Of a stretch of 64,000 nucleotides of DNA, positions 31,814 to 43,027 are shown piece by piece. The notes beneath the pieces are model-generated. The model saw nothing but the letters and a program-made list of their open reading frames with translations, made no database searches and was not told where the DNA came from. The DNA comes from Okapia johnstoni. Its lineage: Eukaryota > Chordata > Mammalia > Artiodactyla > Giraffidae. Where the stretch lies: contig CM044321.1 of assembly GCA_024291935.2 (NCBI GenBank), forward strand, positions 66,024,985-66,088,984. Direction: 5' to 3'. The position numbers and the translations under genes are program-made. Position 1 is the stretch's first letter. Each line of letters starts with the position of its first letter.

Positions 31814-32189
31814 CCAGCATAGTGCTACACATGAGTGTTTCTATATGTTGACTAAACACTCAACAAATAATAAAATATCCAGAGAAATAACCCATTTGTT
31901 GTCTGGAGACTTTTCATCTAATTACCCTGGCATCAGTAAATACCATTATCCCACCTTCTTTTCCCTTCCTTCTTCATGCTTCTGGAGATGACTGTAATCT
32001 CATGATGACTTTAGGGAGTATAAATAATTATCTCCAGGTTAATAGCAGTTCTCTTATTATCTGCCCATAAGTCATATTTTGGATCTTAGATTTATTCTAT
32101 TTGGATTTCCAAACAGAGAGGTTTGAAGTGTAAGGTAGTGGGAGTTTAAACATAACAAGTAACAACAGGCTATGTGCATCTAGAGATTT
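31740..32189. other. No recognised gene or repeat
   Basis: Unique-looking sequence between a BovB and an L1 fragment. Confidence 0.5.
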
Positions 32190-32400
32190 CTTTGTGTGTT
32201 TTTAATTGTGAAAAAATACATAAAACATAAACTTTATTATCTTAACTACTAAGTGTACACTTCAGTGGCATAAGTACATTCACAGTGTTGTGTGATCCTC
32301 CATCCCCAAGACTCTTTTCATCTTAAAACTATACCCACTAAGCAGCAGCTCCCCATTCCCTCCTCCTCCCAGCCCCTGTCACCTAGTGAGTTTTAATGAA
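32190..32400 (-). mobile_element. Old L1 3' end, antisense
   Basis: AATTGTGAAAAAATACATAA, ACTTTATTATCTTAACTACT, GTGTACACTTCAGTGGCATA and ACATTCACAGTGTTGTGTGA, then ACTCTTTTCATCTTAAAACT: the antisense 3' UTR and end of L1M. Confidence 0.85.
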
Positions 32401-32679
32401 AATGATTATGAGAAACTATTGTTGAATATCCATAAAGAAATGTATGCTCACCATCACATTTATAAATTTTTTAAAAAAGAGCTGACATAGCATAGGAAAT
32501 ATATACATATATATATGTATATTTAATATTTGTCTCATCATTTTTCCTGGGAAAGGAGTATCCATAGCTATACTTCTGCATCTAATTTGTCATGTACTAT
32601 TGAAATGCTTAACATGCATTAGGGGTTCATTTTCAAATATCTCCAATGTCTTTAAAATTTAGTAATAGTTTTTTATAAT
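32401..32679. other. Short unassigned stretch between L1 pieces
   Basis: It holds a TATA-rich tract (ATACATATATATATGTATAT near 32504-32523). No gene. Confidence 0.5.
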
Positions 32680-32938
32680 TATTTATTTATTTTTTTTTTA
32701 TTATTTTTTCATTTTAGTTGGGGGCTAATTTTTACAATATTTAGTAGTTTTTGCCATACATCAAGCCATGGATTCACACTCCCCCTCCCAAACCCTTTCC
32801 CTTCCCATCCCTCAGTGTCATCCCAACGCTCCATCCCTTTTAGAACAGTGTTCTGCATCGCATATTACATGTTTCAATGTTATTGTCCCAGAACGTCCAA
32901 CCCTCACCTTCTCCCTCAGTCCACAGGACTGTTCATTT
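32680..32938 (-). mobile_element. Ruminant L1 3' end, antisense
   Basis: Its T-rich tail at 32680-32715 is followed by AGTTGGGGGCTAATTTTTAC, TTGCCATACATCAAGCCATG and GTCCCAGAACGTCCAACCCT. It matches the copy at 19239-19536 but has several small deletions, for example in the 'catcaacatgaatc' and 'tgagcatcc' parts. No TSD was identified. Confidence 0.88.
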
Positions 32939-33003
32939 AATTTCCACTTTTTTCTCATCATGACATCATTAATATTTTTGATATTAATTAAAATTAATTA
33001 ATT

Positions 33004-33232
33004 TGGCTTCCCAGGTGGCGCTAGTGATAAAGAACCCACTTGCCAATGCAGGAGATGTGAGAGATACAGGTTCGGTCCCTGGGTCAGGGAGATCCCCTGG
33101 AGAAGGGCATGGCAACTCACTCCAGTACTCTTGCCTGGAGAATCTCATGGACAGAGGAGCCTGACAGGCTACAGTCCATAGGATCCAAAGAGTTGGACAC
33201 GACTAAAGTGACATGGCAAGCACACAAGCACA
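33004..33232 (+). mobile_element. Full-length Bov-tA SINE
   Basis: Head GGCTTCCCAGGTGGCGCTAG at 33004, CAGGTTCGGTCCCTGGGTCA near 33068 (B-box-like), body CCAGTACTCTTGCCTGGAGA and tail ACACGACTAAAGTGACATGG. It is followed by a short CA/TA run. The GGCGCTAG-type head marks a Bov-tA subtype also seen at 50044. Confidence 0.94.
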
Positions 33233-33235
33233 TAT

Positions 33236-33799
33236 ATATATTTACCAGATTCAAACTCTGCACCTTTTAATGCATCATTCTGCATTTAGAACTAAATGAT
33301 ACTTGACCATACATTTGTCGAGTACTTCTATTTATCTGGAAATCCCTATTGCATTTATCTATTTTGGAATCAAGTAATCTGACTTTGGTTTCTTCTGTCA
33401 ATTATTATTATCATTGTCATTATTAATGTGTGAGTAGCTCTGTTGGCAGTCAATCTCAAGGACTGGATGAGGAAGTCAACTTACTATATTTTGTTTCCTT
33501 TTTAAGCCCTCAAGCTGACATTTCTCTGCAGGAATTGCTCTTAGCTCATAACTGAGAATTTTTAAACAGTTGAACTTAAAGAATCCTGCTGGGTTATTTC
33601 TATGTTGAATGGTTATTAAAACATTATTATGATATTTTAAATAATTATTAATGTTTTATTATGTTCATGTAACAAAACTTATCTTACTTTCTAATTTTAT
33701 TCTAGTTGCTATTCCAAGTCCAATAATCATTAGATATATTTGCTTCCAAATCATGTGAGATCCATTTAAATATGATGCACATTACACTGGATGCTGAAT
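33236..33799. other. No recognised gene or repeat
   Basis: AT-rich and unique-looking. Confidence 0.5.
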
Positions 33800-34930
33800 A
33801 GATTGGAGGGAGATAAGACTAGAGTCAGGCTAGAAGATAGAAAGCTATTTCAATTATCTAAGCATGACCTGAATGTTGCCCAGGAGGTGGAAGTAGAAAT
33901 GAAAATAAGTAGATGGATTCAAGCAAGATTTGAGAGTAGGCATCAACAGAATTTAACAAGAAGGACAGGAAAGAGTCAAAGATGATCCTTGGGTTTCCCA
34001 TTTGGGCAACCAGGTAGATTGATTGTTTTCATCAGTTGGAGCTGTTATAACAAAAATACCATAGACTTGGTGGAAATAAATATTTATTTCTCATAGTCCT
34101 GGAGTCTTCAAGTTCAAGATCAGGGTACTGACAGATTTGGTATCTGGTGAAAACTCATTTCCTGCTTTGCAAATGACCATTTTCCTCACTGAGTCCTCAC
34201 ATGATACAGAACTCTGAGCTCTTCATCCTCTTACAAGGGCACCAACTCCATTGTGGGGGACCCAACCACATGACCTCATCCAAACCAAATTACCTCCTGG
34301 AGCTCCACCTCCAAATGCCATCACACTGGGGATTAGGCTTCAACAACTGACTCTGGGGGGGGACACATACATTCAGTTCATGATGCCTTTTGCTAAGACG
34401 GGAACACAGAAAAAGAATTGGTTTGGGAGTTGGGTATGTATGTGAGAGGGTGGATAATGTTGAGCTTCGAACACATGATTTTGTGGTGTCTGAAATCTCC
34501 AAAGGCAGACGTCCAATAAACAGTTTCCTATATTGGCCTGAAGGTCAAGTTAAGAGACATGGGCTGGAGATATAAATCTGGAGGTTATCAGAGTATGGAT
34601 GGAAAGTAGATGAGATCATCCTGGAAAAAGTGCAAAGTAAGAAGAGAAGCCAGCCCTGCAACATGTCTGAAAAACAAAATTAAATGAAAGTAAATTAAAT
34701 CAATATGCAAAAAGATCCCAGGCAAGAAGGGAATCCACCAAGAAAATGAGAAGGACCCGTTAGAGATGTACAAGCAGGGACTGTGGGAGAACAGGAGCCC
34801 AGAAGGATCAAGTTTCTGATGGGAGGAGTGCTCAGCTGCCTCAGTTGCTATAATGTTGCTGGTTAGCACTAAGGAGGTTGCTGGAGGTTATTGGTGACAT
34901 GAGGGCAGCAGAGTACAGGACAAAAACTAG
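33800..34930 (-). mobile_element. L2 LINE, antisense, split by another old repeat
   Basis: Left part 33800-34019 (GTCAGGCTAGAAGATAGAAA, then AGAGTCAAAGATGATCCTTG near 33972). Right part 34386-34930 (GGGCTGGAGATATAAATCTG near 34560, then GAGGTTATCAGAGTATGGAT, which is the antisense of the L2 YADD region, and GCTGGAGGTTATTGGTGACA near 34878). The two parts keep L2 order across an inserted element at 34020-34385. Confidence 0.65.
34020..34385 (+). mobile_element. Old mammalian repeat inserted in L2 (family not named)
   Basis: AGCTGTTATAACAAAAATAC, CATAGACTTGGTGGAAATAA, ATTTATTTCTCATAGTCCTG, CTCCACCTCCAAATGCCATC and GGGGGACACATACATTCAGT form a well-known mammal-wide repeat text, probably LTR- or DNA-transposon-derived. 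I do not remember its library name with confidence. Strand is arbitrary. No coding capacity. Confidence 0.6.
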
Positions 34931-36569
34931 ACTTCAGTCTTCCTCTAGTTGCTAAATAGATGCATAGTATAGTGTAAATCTTGACATAAGTCTGAGAAAA
35001 GTACATAAATCTGAGAAAAATAAGATTCAGGCATCTTCCTTGTCAATGAGTATTACTTTTATTATTCCAGATTCTTTGTGCACACTAAAATCATGCAATT
35101 GCATTACCCAATTGGCATTTTACTTTCATTTCTGAAGGCCATTCAGTTCTAATTTTACAATCTGATTTTTTTCAAACTCAATGATATTCTTAATGACGGC
35201 AGCGTAAATTTGAGATATTAAGATTGATTTTTTTTTTAATACAGGTGCTCTCTGACAAACAAAGCAAAGAGAGAGCAGGTAAGTCTCTTTGAGGAAATCT
35301 GTTTTACTGTTTGTCTGTGAAAGTTGTTTTAAGAGCCTTGCCTAGTTGCTATAAATTTAAGCATACCACATGTCTTGCAGAGTAATTGATAGTCACAGTA
35401 TAATGTTAAATCTGAGTGTATTCTACATCTTGAAGACTGAATCAGTTCACTTAGTTTTTCCCTTGTCTTCATGCAGGCATATAGTGGGTTTAATTCATAC
35501 ATGCAGAAATTACTTCGCGTAACTAGATCTGTTTTGGTAGTCACTTTGCTATATATACAAATATATATATAGCAAAAAATAATCATTATACATCTGAAGC
35601 TGTTAATACTATACTGTTATATGTGAAAAAAAATTAAGGAAATTTAAAAAAGAAATTCTTTTGCATAAACAGAGTTTGTCTTGAAATATATACTGTAGAA
35701 AAAGTAGTAAGAAAATAACAGCTGTACCAAAACAACTGCTAAGTCCTCTTGGCAATAAAAAAGTAGCAATTTTTATTGTTGTATCTGCTATATTTGAAAA
35801 TGTTATGCATAAATCAAAATATTTTGCATCTTAATTTATTGAATTTCTTATTTCAATAACTACATAAAATAAGAATAACTCTCTGGAACCATCACTTCTT
35901 ACCATCTGTTTAGCAACTGTTGTTTTATTTGAACATTTCTTTATCTGACCAGTCATTGTGGACACATCATTCTGAATCTTCTCATTTGTCCTAACTTCAT
36001 ATGGTCATTTAAATGTTTACACTTGAAAGGAAACCACTTCAAAAACTTCGTGTAATTCCATTATCCACATTCTTCACATGTTGAAGATAATGTGTTTCTG
36101 GAAAAGTTCAGTGAAAAAATTAAAACTTCTTTTCTCTGAGTTAATATCTTTAGGGCCTTTTTTGAAATAAACTTGTCAAATAATGCCACTAAAAATAATA
36201 CTGTAATGTTGTGCTGATTTTTGGCAACCATCATTGTTTTTGTTTTCAATGACTTCTTTTTCTTTAATCTGTTGGAGAAAACTTTTAGTTCCTATTCAAA
36301 AACCCAAGATCTCAGCTTCAGTTCAAATTAGCATCAGCTTTGCAAAGGTCTCTGGATATAGTCATCTACTGTTCTATCTCTTGGGGAGACTTGCAAGGAG
36401 ACGTTCACACTGGACCACCAGGCAAAGTGACTGGCTGGAAATGCATCAGAAAAAATATCCTTGAAAATGTGCTGGCCCCACCAACTGTACCAAGAATCAC
36501 CAAACAGAGTTGCTTCTGCCATTCTGTGAAGTGCTTGTAGCATCAAGCATGCACAATTTTGTCCATATC
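34931..36569. other. Repeat-poor AT-rich stretch
   Basis: No recognised element apart from a TA-rich tract near 35550-35570. The 36234-36594 frames on both strands overlap, and neither resembles a known protein. Confidence 0.45.
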
Positions 36570-36725
36570 CATTTTTATATTTAGAGAAGAACATGGCAAC
36601 ACACTCCAGTATTCCTGCCTGAAGAATCCCATAGACAGAGGAGCTGACGGGCTACAGTCTGTGGAATTGCAAAGAGTCGGACATGACTGAAGCGACTTAG
36701 CGTGCATGCATGCATTTTTATATTT
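36570..36725 (+). mobile_element. 5'-truncated Bov-tA SINE with 13-bp perfect TSD
   Basis: Bov-tA 3' half at 36583-36712 (AACATGGCAACACACTCCAG, then GAGTCGGACATGACTGAAGC). The perfect direct repeat CATTTTTATATTT lies at 36570-36582 and 36713-36725. Confidence 0.96.
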
Positions 36726-38934
36726 GAAACCTTAATGGTACATAATCCTCAACCACCTGACACCTGAGTGGGATATAAGCAACACCTGTTTTTAAAATCT
36801 TATGAATGTGTCCCAAATTGTAAACTATGCCCTAAGTAGAACCCTTTGTGCTTCATCACTTTTTGTTGAAATTCCAACTCAAGCTCAAGGGGTCAATCTT
36901 GCCTTTATGTCAGGAAAGACTGTGTTTCACTCCAGAAATCACCAAATGGGGGATTTACACAAATAAGCAGTGTGCTACGGTTTTAATTAAAATGTGATAG
37001 ATTTATTTTCTTTTTATCATAAGCAAATCCAACTTGTTATAGTTAAAGGATATTTTCCATCATACAAAATTATAGTCAAGAGAGTAAATAAGAAACAACT
37101 GCCACTAACTTCTGGCCAGAAATGACAAGTACTTTTCTAACAAATCTCCAATGAGGAATTTCAGCTTTGATGTCTCTGATCTGGTATAAAAGTACCAGAT
37201 TGGATGTGCAGCTTATCCTCAAGTATCCAGGTATCATGCAGTGGGGGTTCAGTCTACCAGAGACTCAATTTTTAGCTGCTTATCTACTCTGCCAGCTAGT
37301 GTTTCATCTTGACATAAAAAAAAGACAAAAAAGCATTGGCATTGGCAAGCAGGCCAGCAGAACCTAGAAAAGAGTCAAATCAATTTTCACATAAATATTT
37401 ATGCAAAGTGCTCTGGAAATAGGAAGTATTGGTGAAGGGTATCTGAGGACAATTTTTCTGCACACATAAATCAGAGGAGAATTTTTGAAGCCTAATTCAG
37501 ATTTCCATGCAAATGTGAAACCGTCCATAAGTTTGGGCTTTTCAATTACAGCTGCCCTCTTTTATTTAATCTCATTTTTCAAATTAAATTATTTAAACAA
37601 TTTAAATTTTTAGTGGTCATTCTTTTCTGCTGTTTGTAAAATGTGAAGTCATCTCCCCTTGTTTTTGGCTTCCCATCATTGCTCCTTGACTGGAAGTTTC
37701 AAGAGCTTCTATCTGTATGCTTTACCAAGGATGCAATATGGAGGTCAGACAGAATAGGCTATTTAGTATATAGGGACGTAAGATATAACATGATATACAA
37801 GAGGGACATGCCGTGACACAACCTCACTGTTTGTCCTTGTAAGGTGATTCCTTATAATTCTTTCTTGTGTGTTAAAATGGTATGATCTACATTTTCCTCT
37901 AGTCTCAGTCACTAGAGAGGGATAAATGGGGAACCCAGTGTAACAGAAGCTGAGGCACAAGGAGGTGGTGGTCTAAAGGCTAGTCAGTGTTGTTACATTC
38001 ACTAATAAATTAAGAGGTGTCACTAAGTAACTACACTCTTTTTAAATGAGTTTAAACTGTCCAACAGGACAAAATATTTTAGCCTAGTAATAGAAGAAAC
38101 ATTTGCTATGATAACAATGGAATAAATTCTGAATTTGTGCCTGTCATACTGTGACCTTTGTGAGATAAAAAGTCAAAATGGAAATGAATGGTACATACTA
38201 TGGTATGACTTCCCTAATGACTTTTCATTTTGAAAAGTTAATATAAATGTTTAAATGCTAACCCATATGATTATGGTTGACTTAATCTGTCCTTAAATTC
38301 AGTTTCTCATGGGATGTGTTTTTTCTCTCTTCAAGTTTGTAAGTAGGAGACCAAATTTCAGTGTTGCTCACTATCAAGAATTTTGAATCTTGCACTGGCA
38401 TACTGTTTTTCTCATACAACATATATTTTTGCTTCCAGATTGTAAAAAAGAAAAGAAAAGAATTTCTCTTCCATTTAGAAAATGATTTGAAAGCCTAAGG
38501 AAAATAAGGTCACATCTGAAGAAATTGCTTACATTTTTTTTTCTCCATAATTTCATTAGGGTAGCAGGGACTGTTCCTCCAAGCACAGTCTCAGAGGGAT
38601 TCTCATGGCCATAAGTATTCCTCCTTCCTGAAAGCAGTTAATTACTTTCTGCCCCCTCAGCTTCGTGTGTTATGGCATTTTGTTAGACCCATTATCAAGA
38701 GTATGAAGACTTTGTCTCAAAAAGAATTTCCCCAGGTGTTAGAGATGCAGAATATGCAGGTAGTCAAAACTGCAGCCAAATCCAATGACTGTGAACAGAA
38801 GCATATGCTATGGAATGTTCACATTCTTCCATTTCACTGGAATTTAACTGTAGTGACAAATGCCCAAGAGCGAGAAATCCCCAGTGCCCCTCACCAATCT
38901 CAACTGAAAATTATAGCTTCATTTTAATTCAGAG
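36726..38934. other. 2.2-kb repeat-poor stretch
   Basis: Read on both strands; AT-rich and without recognisable elements or exon-like coding. It is one of the longest repeat-free intervals in the window. Confidence 0.45.
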
Positions 38935-39035
38935 TGATGAACGTCTACTATGTCCCTAGCACTGTGCAAGGTCTTAGCAGCACAAAAATAAATGAGATAA
39001 AATTTTCCCTCCTTCAAGAAACTTACCCAACTTGA
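38935..39035. mobile_element. Weak old L2/MIR-like block
   Basis: TATGTCCCTAGCACTGTGCA, then a 'ccctccttcaagaaactta' end. It is the same kind of block as 7975-8110 and 40840-40930. Confidence 0.35.
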
Positions 39036-39549
39036 ATCCCCTTCTCTTAAGATTACTTTAGCGAAATCAGAGCTTGTCAATAAATGTGTGACTAGTGAAA
39101 GTTATGATCACTTAACACGTTTTCAAATTGTGATTTCCTATGGCTATATAAGAGAAGCCATTACCATTTGTGGCAGTATGCCCTCATGAGGCAAAAGGAA
39201 AGCATCCAGCTTGTGCTAAGAGGAAACTTGGTTTTATTTTATATTAATTTGTATGAATCTCTATCATGAAATGCAAGTGCCACATAAAGCTTAAGAGCTA
39301 TAAAAATCTAGTTCACATTCTTTCCCTCCATATTTGAGTTGTGCCAGCTTATTCTGGATGCTTAGTTATAGCCCTTGTAAGCTGCCAACTTAAATACAGA
39401 GGGAAAGGAGAGTGGTTTTTATCCATCATTCCTACCTCTTGCAGCTGGTGTTCAAAGTCTTCTCCAGGGCAGTGCTTCCTAAGTATCTGAAAGAGTACCA
39501 TATAGCAGGAAGTCAGGGAAACTGTCAAACCAGCAAAGATGAAATTTGT
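39036..39549. other. No recognised gene or repeat
   Basis: Unique-looking sequence. Confidence 0.45.
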
Positions 39550-39905
39550 TTTACCTGAAGAATTCAGGTGACTTTTGTGTTCCTGTTCCCTCCACTTGAA
39601 ATGTTTGTCCCCCCAGCACTTAGCATGGCTGTCTTTGCCTCATCATCCAGCTTACATCCATGCTTTTAAAACTCTCCTCTGCCCACTCTATCTGAAGAGG
39701 TTGGCTCCCTCAACCCCAGTTTTTATGTCTGCAGTCTCTTTGTTTCTCTCACAGCACTTGTCAGAATTTAATTTCTTCCTTCCATCCTTCCTTCCTTTCT
39801 TTCTTTCCATTAGACTAGGAGGCCTATGTCTTATTAATTGTTTTATCCTTTGTGGTCAGCAGACTGCTGCTGCATAAAAGGTGCTCAAAAACATTTGATG
39901 AGTAG
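39550..39905 (+). mobile_element. L2 LINE 3' end
   Basis: CCTCCACTTGAAATGTTTGT, CTTTTAAAACTCTCCTCTGC, CTCACAGCACTTGTCAGAAT, TAGGAGGCCTATGTCTTATT and AGGTGCTCAAAAACATTTGA follow L2 3' order. A TTCC/TTTC simple repeat lies inside at 39776-39810. Confidence 0.68.
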
Positions 39906-39969
39906 AAGAATCCCTGAACAATTGTTTTATATTAATATAATTATGTGGCATCCATAGAAAAACATATAT

Positions 39970-40265
39970 GCAAGAGGAAGCGGAGAAGGCAATGGCACCC
40001 CACTTGAGTACTCTCGCCTGGAAAATCCCATGGATGGAGGAGCCTGGTAGGCTGCAGTCCACGGGGTCGTGAAGAGTCAGACACGACTGAGCAACTTCAC
40101 TTTCACTTTTCACTTTCATGCATTGGAGAAGGAAATGGCAACCCACTCCAGTGTTCTTGCCTGGAGAATCCCAGGGACAGCGGAGCCTGGTGGGCTGCCG
40201 TCTATGGGGTCGCACAGAGTCGGACACGACTGAAGCGACTTAGCAGCTTCAGCAGCAGGAGGAAG
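39970..40265 (+). mobile_element. BOV-A2 SINE with TSD
   Basis: Two monomers joined by CTTTCACTTTTCACTTTCAT near 40100, with tail TTAGCAGCTTCAGCAGCAGG. Element about 39981-40254. The direct repeats GCAAGAGGAAG (39970-39980) and GCAGGAGGAAG (40255-40265) differ at one base. Confidence 0.93.
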
Positions 40266-40369
40266 ACCATTGTGTTTATCCAACTGCTTTGTGACACTCT
40301 TGGCACATTGCTAGGTACCCAGTTTGAAGAACTGGGATATTAAGTCTGGGACATTAGGGGAAAATAGAG

Positions 40370-40560
40370 GATTGTGTTTATTGAGTGCCTACTGTGTTCC
40401 AGATTATGATAGATTATCTATGAATATTCATTCATTCAATCCTCAAGAAGCCCTATATCATAAGGGGTATTGTCCTCAGTTTTTACATATAAAAAATAAG
40501 AATCAATGAGATTAAATTGCTCAATGAGTATCAAAGTTGGAATTTAAACTTGATTCTATT
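40370..40560 (-). mobile_element. MIR SINE, antisense
   Basis: GTTTATTGAGTGCCTACTGT, TTCATTCAATCCTCAAGAAG, GGGGTATTGTCCTCAGTTTT and TTAAATTGCTCAATGAGTAT follow reverse MIR order. Confidence 0.72.
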
Positions 40561-40595
40561 TGATTTATAAGCTTACGTAAAAAAAAGTAAATCAA

Positions 40596-40670
40596 AGTGT
40601 TAGTCTCTAAGTCATGTCCAATTCTTTGCAACCCCATGGACTGTAGCCCTCCAGGCTCTTCTGTCCATGT
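40596..40670 (-). mobile_element. Bov-tA fragment
   Basis: AGTGTTAGTCTCTAAGTCAT, then CCCATGGACTGTAGCCCTCC and CTTCTGTCCATG: the 3' tail part only. Confidence 0.85.
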
Positions 40671-41136
40671 TTTTCACTAAACAAATACTTCTCAAGGAAT
40701 ATAGTAGGGTGGGGGTGGGGACTGGGAGTTGTTAATTGCTACTGCTTGTCCATCCATAAACTCAACTACTGTATTTTATATATTCATAAATTTATTGAGT
40801 TAAATTGCATAAGCATTATGATTCATTACATAATAAATACAAAGAAGGACAAGACAGCGCCTTCTGTCAAGGAGCTCACAGTTAGTGGGGAAGAGAGTAA
40901 ACAATACATAAAGTGATCAAAACATGTGGATATTTTCTGTTATATTCTTCAATTTAGAATATAAACATGGCAAGGACACAGCAGGATCCTAAAAATCTAA
41001 GAAAAATTACTGTTGCAAATACTTTAATGAAATTTTATTTAAAAATTCCCTCATAAATAGTAATAGTAATCATTTATAAAAAATGAGTTCTGGAGACCAA
41101 AATTGAAGCAAACCAAGAGGTTTGATCTTAGGACTG
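40671..41136. other. No gene; weak old repeat block
   Basis: 40840-40930 has the TCAAGGAGCTCACAGTTAGT block typical of old L2-like repeats. The rest is unassigned. Confidence 0.4.
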
Positions 41137-41280
41137 CTGTTGTTGCTTCTTTGTTTTTGACCGCACCAAGCAGCATGTGGGATCTTAGTTCCCCAGCCAG
41201 GGATGAAACCTGTGCCACCTGCAGTGAAAATGTTGGAGTCTTAACCACTGGACCACCAGGGAAGACCCTGTTGTTGCTTC
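41137..41280 (-). mobile_element. CHR-2-type SINE with 13-bp perfect TSD
   Basis: A short reverse CHR element at 41150-41267: GACCGCACCAAGCAGCATGT, CCAGCCAGGGATGAAACCTG and ACCACTGGACCACCAGGGAA. The perfect direct repeat CTGTTGTTGCTTC lies at 41137-41149 and 41268-41280. Confidence 0.95.
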
Positions 41281-42619
41281 CAGAGTGCCTTGGAAGAAGC
41301 CAGACTTGAGCAAATCCTAAATGATAAAAGGCAAATCAGTACCTGATTTCTCCCCTTTGTTGTTTCTTTGAAAATTAGGCCTATTCTTCTAGAGGGTAAA
41401 AAACTTGGAATAGATGAGACCACGACCAGAAAGCAGAAAAGCAGTTACAGCACTTGGAAGCTTATTTGTTGGCAACAGGGAAAGAATAATATCTTGTTAA
41501 GAGGATCTTTCTTTGATTCTGGATAATGTCTTCCATCAGGAGCATTGAAGTCTTAATGCATTTTGTTTTTCAGTACTATTTCTTGAGAGTAATAGACCTA
41601 AGCCAAAATCTATCCTTTTCACTTTATGTCCTATTTGTTTCATGAACTTAAAGGAAAATATAAAAAATTTCTGTTCAATAACAGCATGATTTTATGTTTT
41701 TATTTGCTACCTTTAATAAAAATGGATCTCTCTACTTTTATGCATAGCATGTTGGTTTCTTACATAAAGTTAATGTTGAAAATAAAGTATTATTTCATTT
41801 TGCAGTTTTATAATATACCCACATCTTATAAATAGACTTGAGATTAGTCAATGTTTATATTTATTATTCTTGAAACTGCCATCTCTGTAAATAGTGCATT
41901 AAGGAAAATACCAGAGTTAAAAGGCAGCCATAACTTTTGCTTTTGAAATTGCCTTATATAAGTATGCTGTATTCAAATACATACTCTTGAAAGCATCTTT
42001 CATACACCATTATTTTCATTGCACTTTTATTATAAATAAATATAGTCCCATGGAAAATTTTCAATCATATTGACTGCAGCATTACTACAGATGAATAACT
42101 TTGATGTATATTTATCTCTAGCCATTATTCAGTCTTTGGAAATACTGGTAGGTCTAAATGATTTCTTGTAGGCTCCAGTTGTTTTGTGAAGCTGCCCCTT
42201 CCCCTAGGCAGCTCTGAAATTATCCATTTGAAAATATGGGACCTTTTATGAAGCATTGTACTAATCCAAAAAGTTGAGCATGTTCTTTAGAAGAAGAATA
42301 TTTGGCCCCATATTATTTTTTACAGAGTTTAATCATTGAATACTATTCAGTTACATCCCTCAAATTTATGTGTATGTCTTTTGTTAACATCCTCCTCTAA
42401 GAAAGGAACAAAGATTCCAAAATCACATTAGTGTATGGGCACCATCACAAAGAGCTGGCAATTGTGGTTCCTCTCACCCCACATCAGAACCTTCCAACCT
42501 GTGGAAACACGGCAGCCCCTCTGCTCCTTTGCTGCCCAGCACCTTAATCTTCCATGTTGTTCACTGAGCTCACTCTGCTCTCTCACTCCTCGGAGAAACA
42601 AGAAGATGTTCCCTGACCT
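41281..42619. other. No recognised gene or repeat
   Basis: AT-rich. The opposing 65-codon frames at 42428-42632 overlap a GC-richer block that may be the start of the L2 fragment to the right. Confidence 0.45.
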
Positions 42620-42890
42620 CCCCACTTGCTAAATTCCTCCTCACATTCAAAAGGCAGACCAGAGGCTAATCCCTCTGCTGAACTTTCCCTTACTCCCCCA
42701 AGTGGAGCAAACCCAGCAAATGACAAGTTATGATGTTCCCTGTCATGGCTCCTATAACAGTCTATTAATTCTACTGCAAGGTCCTTGAGATCAGACCAAG
42801 ATTTATCATTTTTTGTTTCCTTGGTACATGCACATCCTGGATTTTTGATAAATTTTCGTCAAATGAATGAATAAATGAAATAATTGTGCA
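42620..42890 (+). mobile_element. L2 LINE 3' end
   Basis: CTGAACTTTCCCTTACTCCC, AAGTTATGATGTTCCCTGTC, CTACTGCAAGGTCCTTGAGA and a GTCAAATGAATGAATAAATG terminus fit the L2 3' end. Confidence 0.62.
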
Positions 42891-43027
42891 CTTTTATGTT
42901 TGTAACAATCCTTTGAGGTAAGCAATGTAGTATTCCAGAAAAATTATTTGAAAAAAGTTTCAATCTTTTTGTTTGTCAGTTAATAGAATAGATGCATATG
43001 CTGTAACAAATCATTTTAATGCCTATT

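Noticed and set aside
34020..34385. Naming this old repeat as a specific LTR family
   Set aside because: The text is familiar, but I could not recall the library name with enough certainty.
39856..40227. 123-codon minus-strand frame
   Set aside because: It reads through a BOV-A2 SINE on the antisense strand. Similar SINE-derived frames occur at 892-1260, 6862-7229, 7516-7803, 10250-10573, 17260-17475 and 47460-47651.
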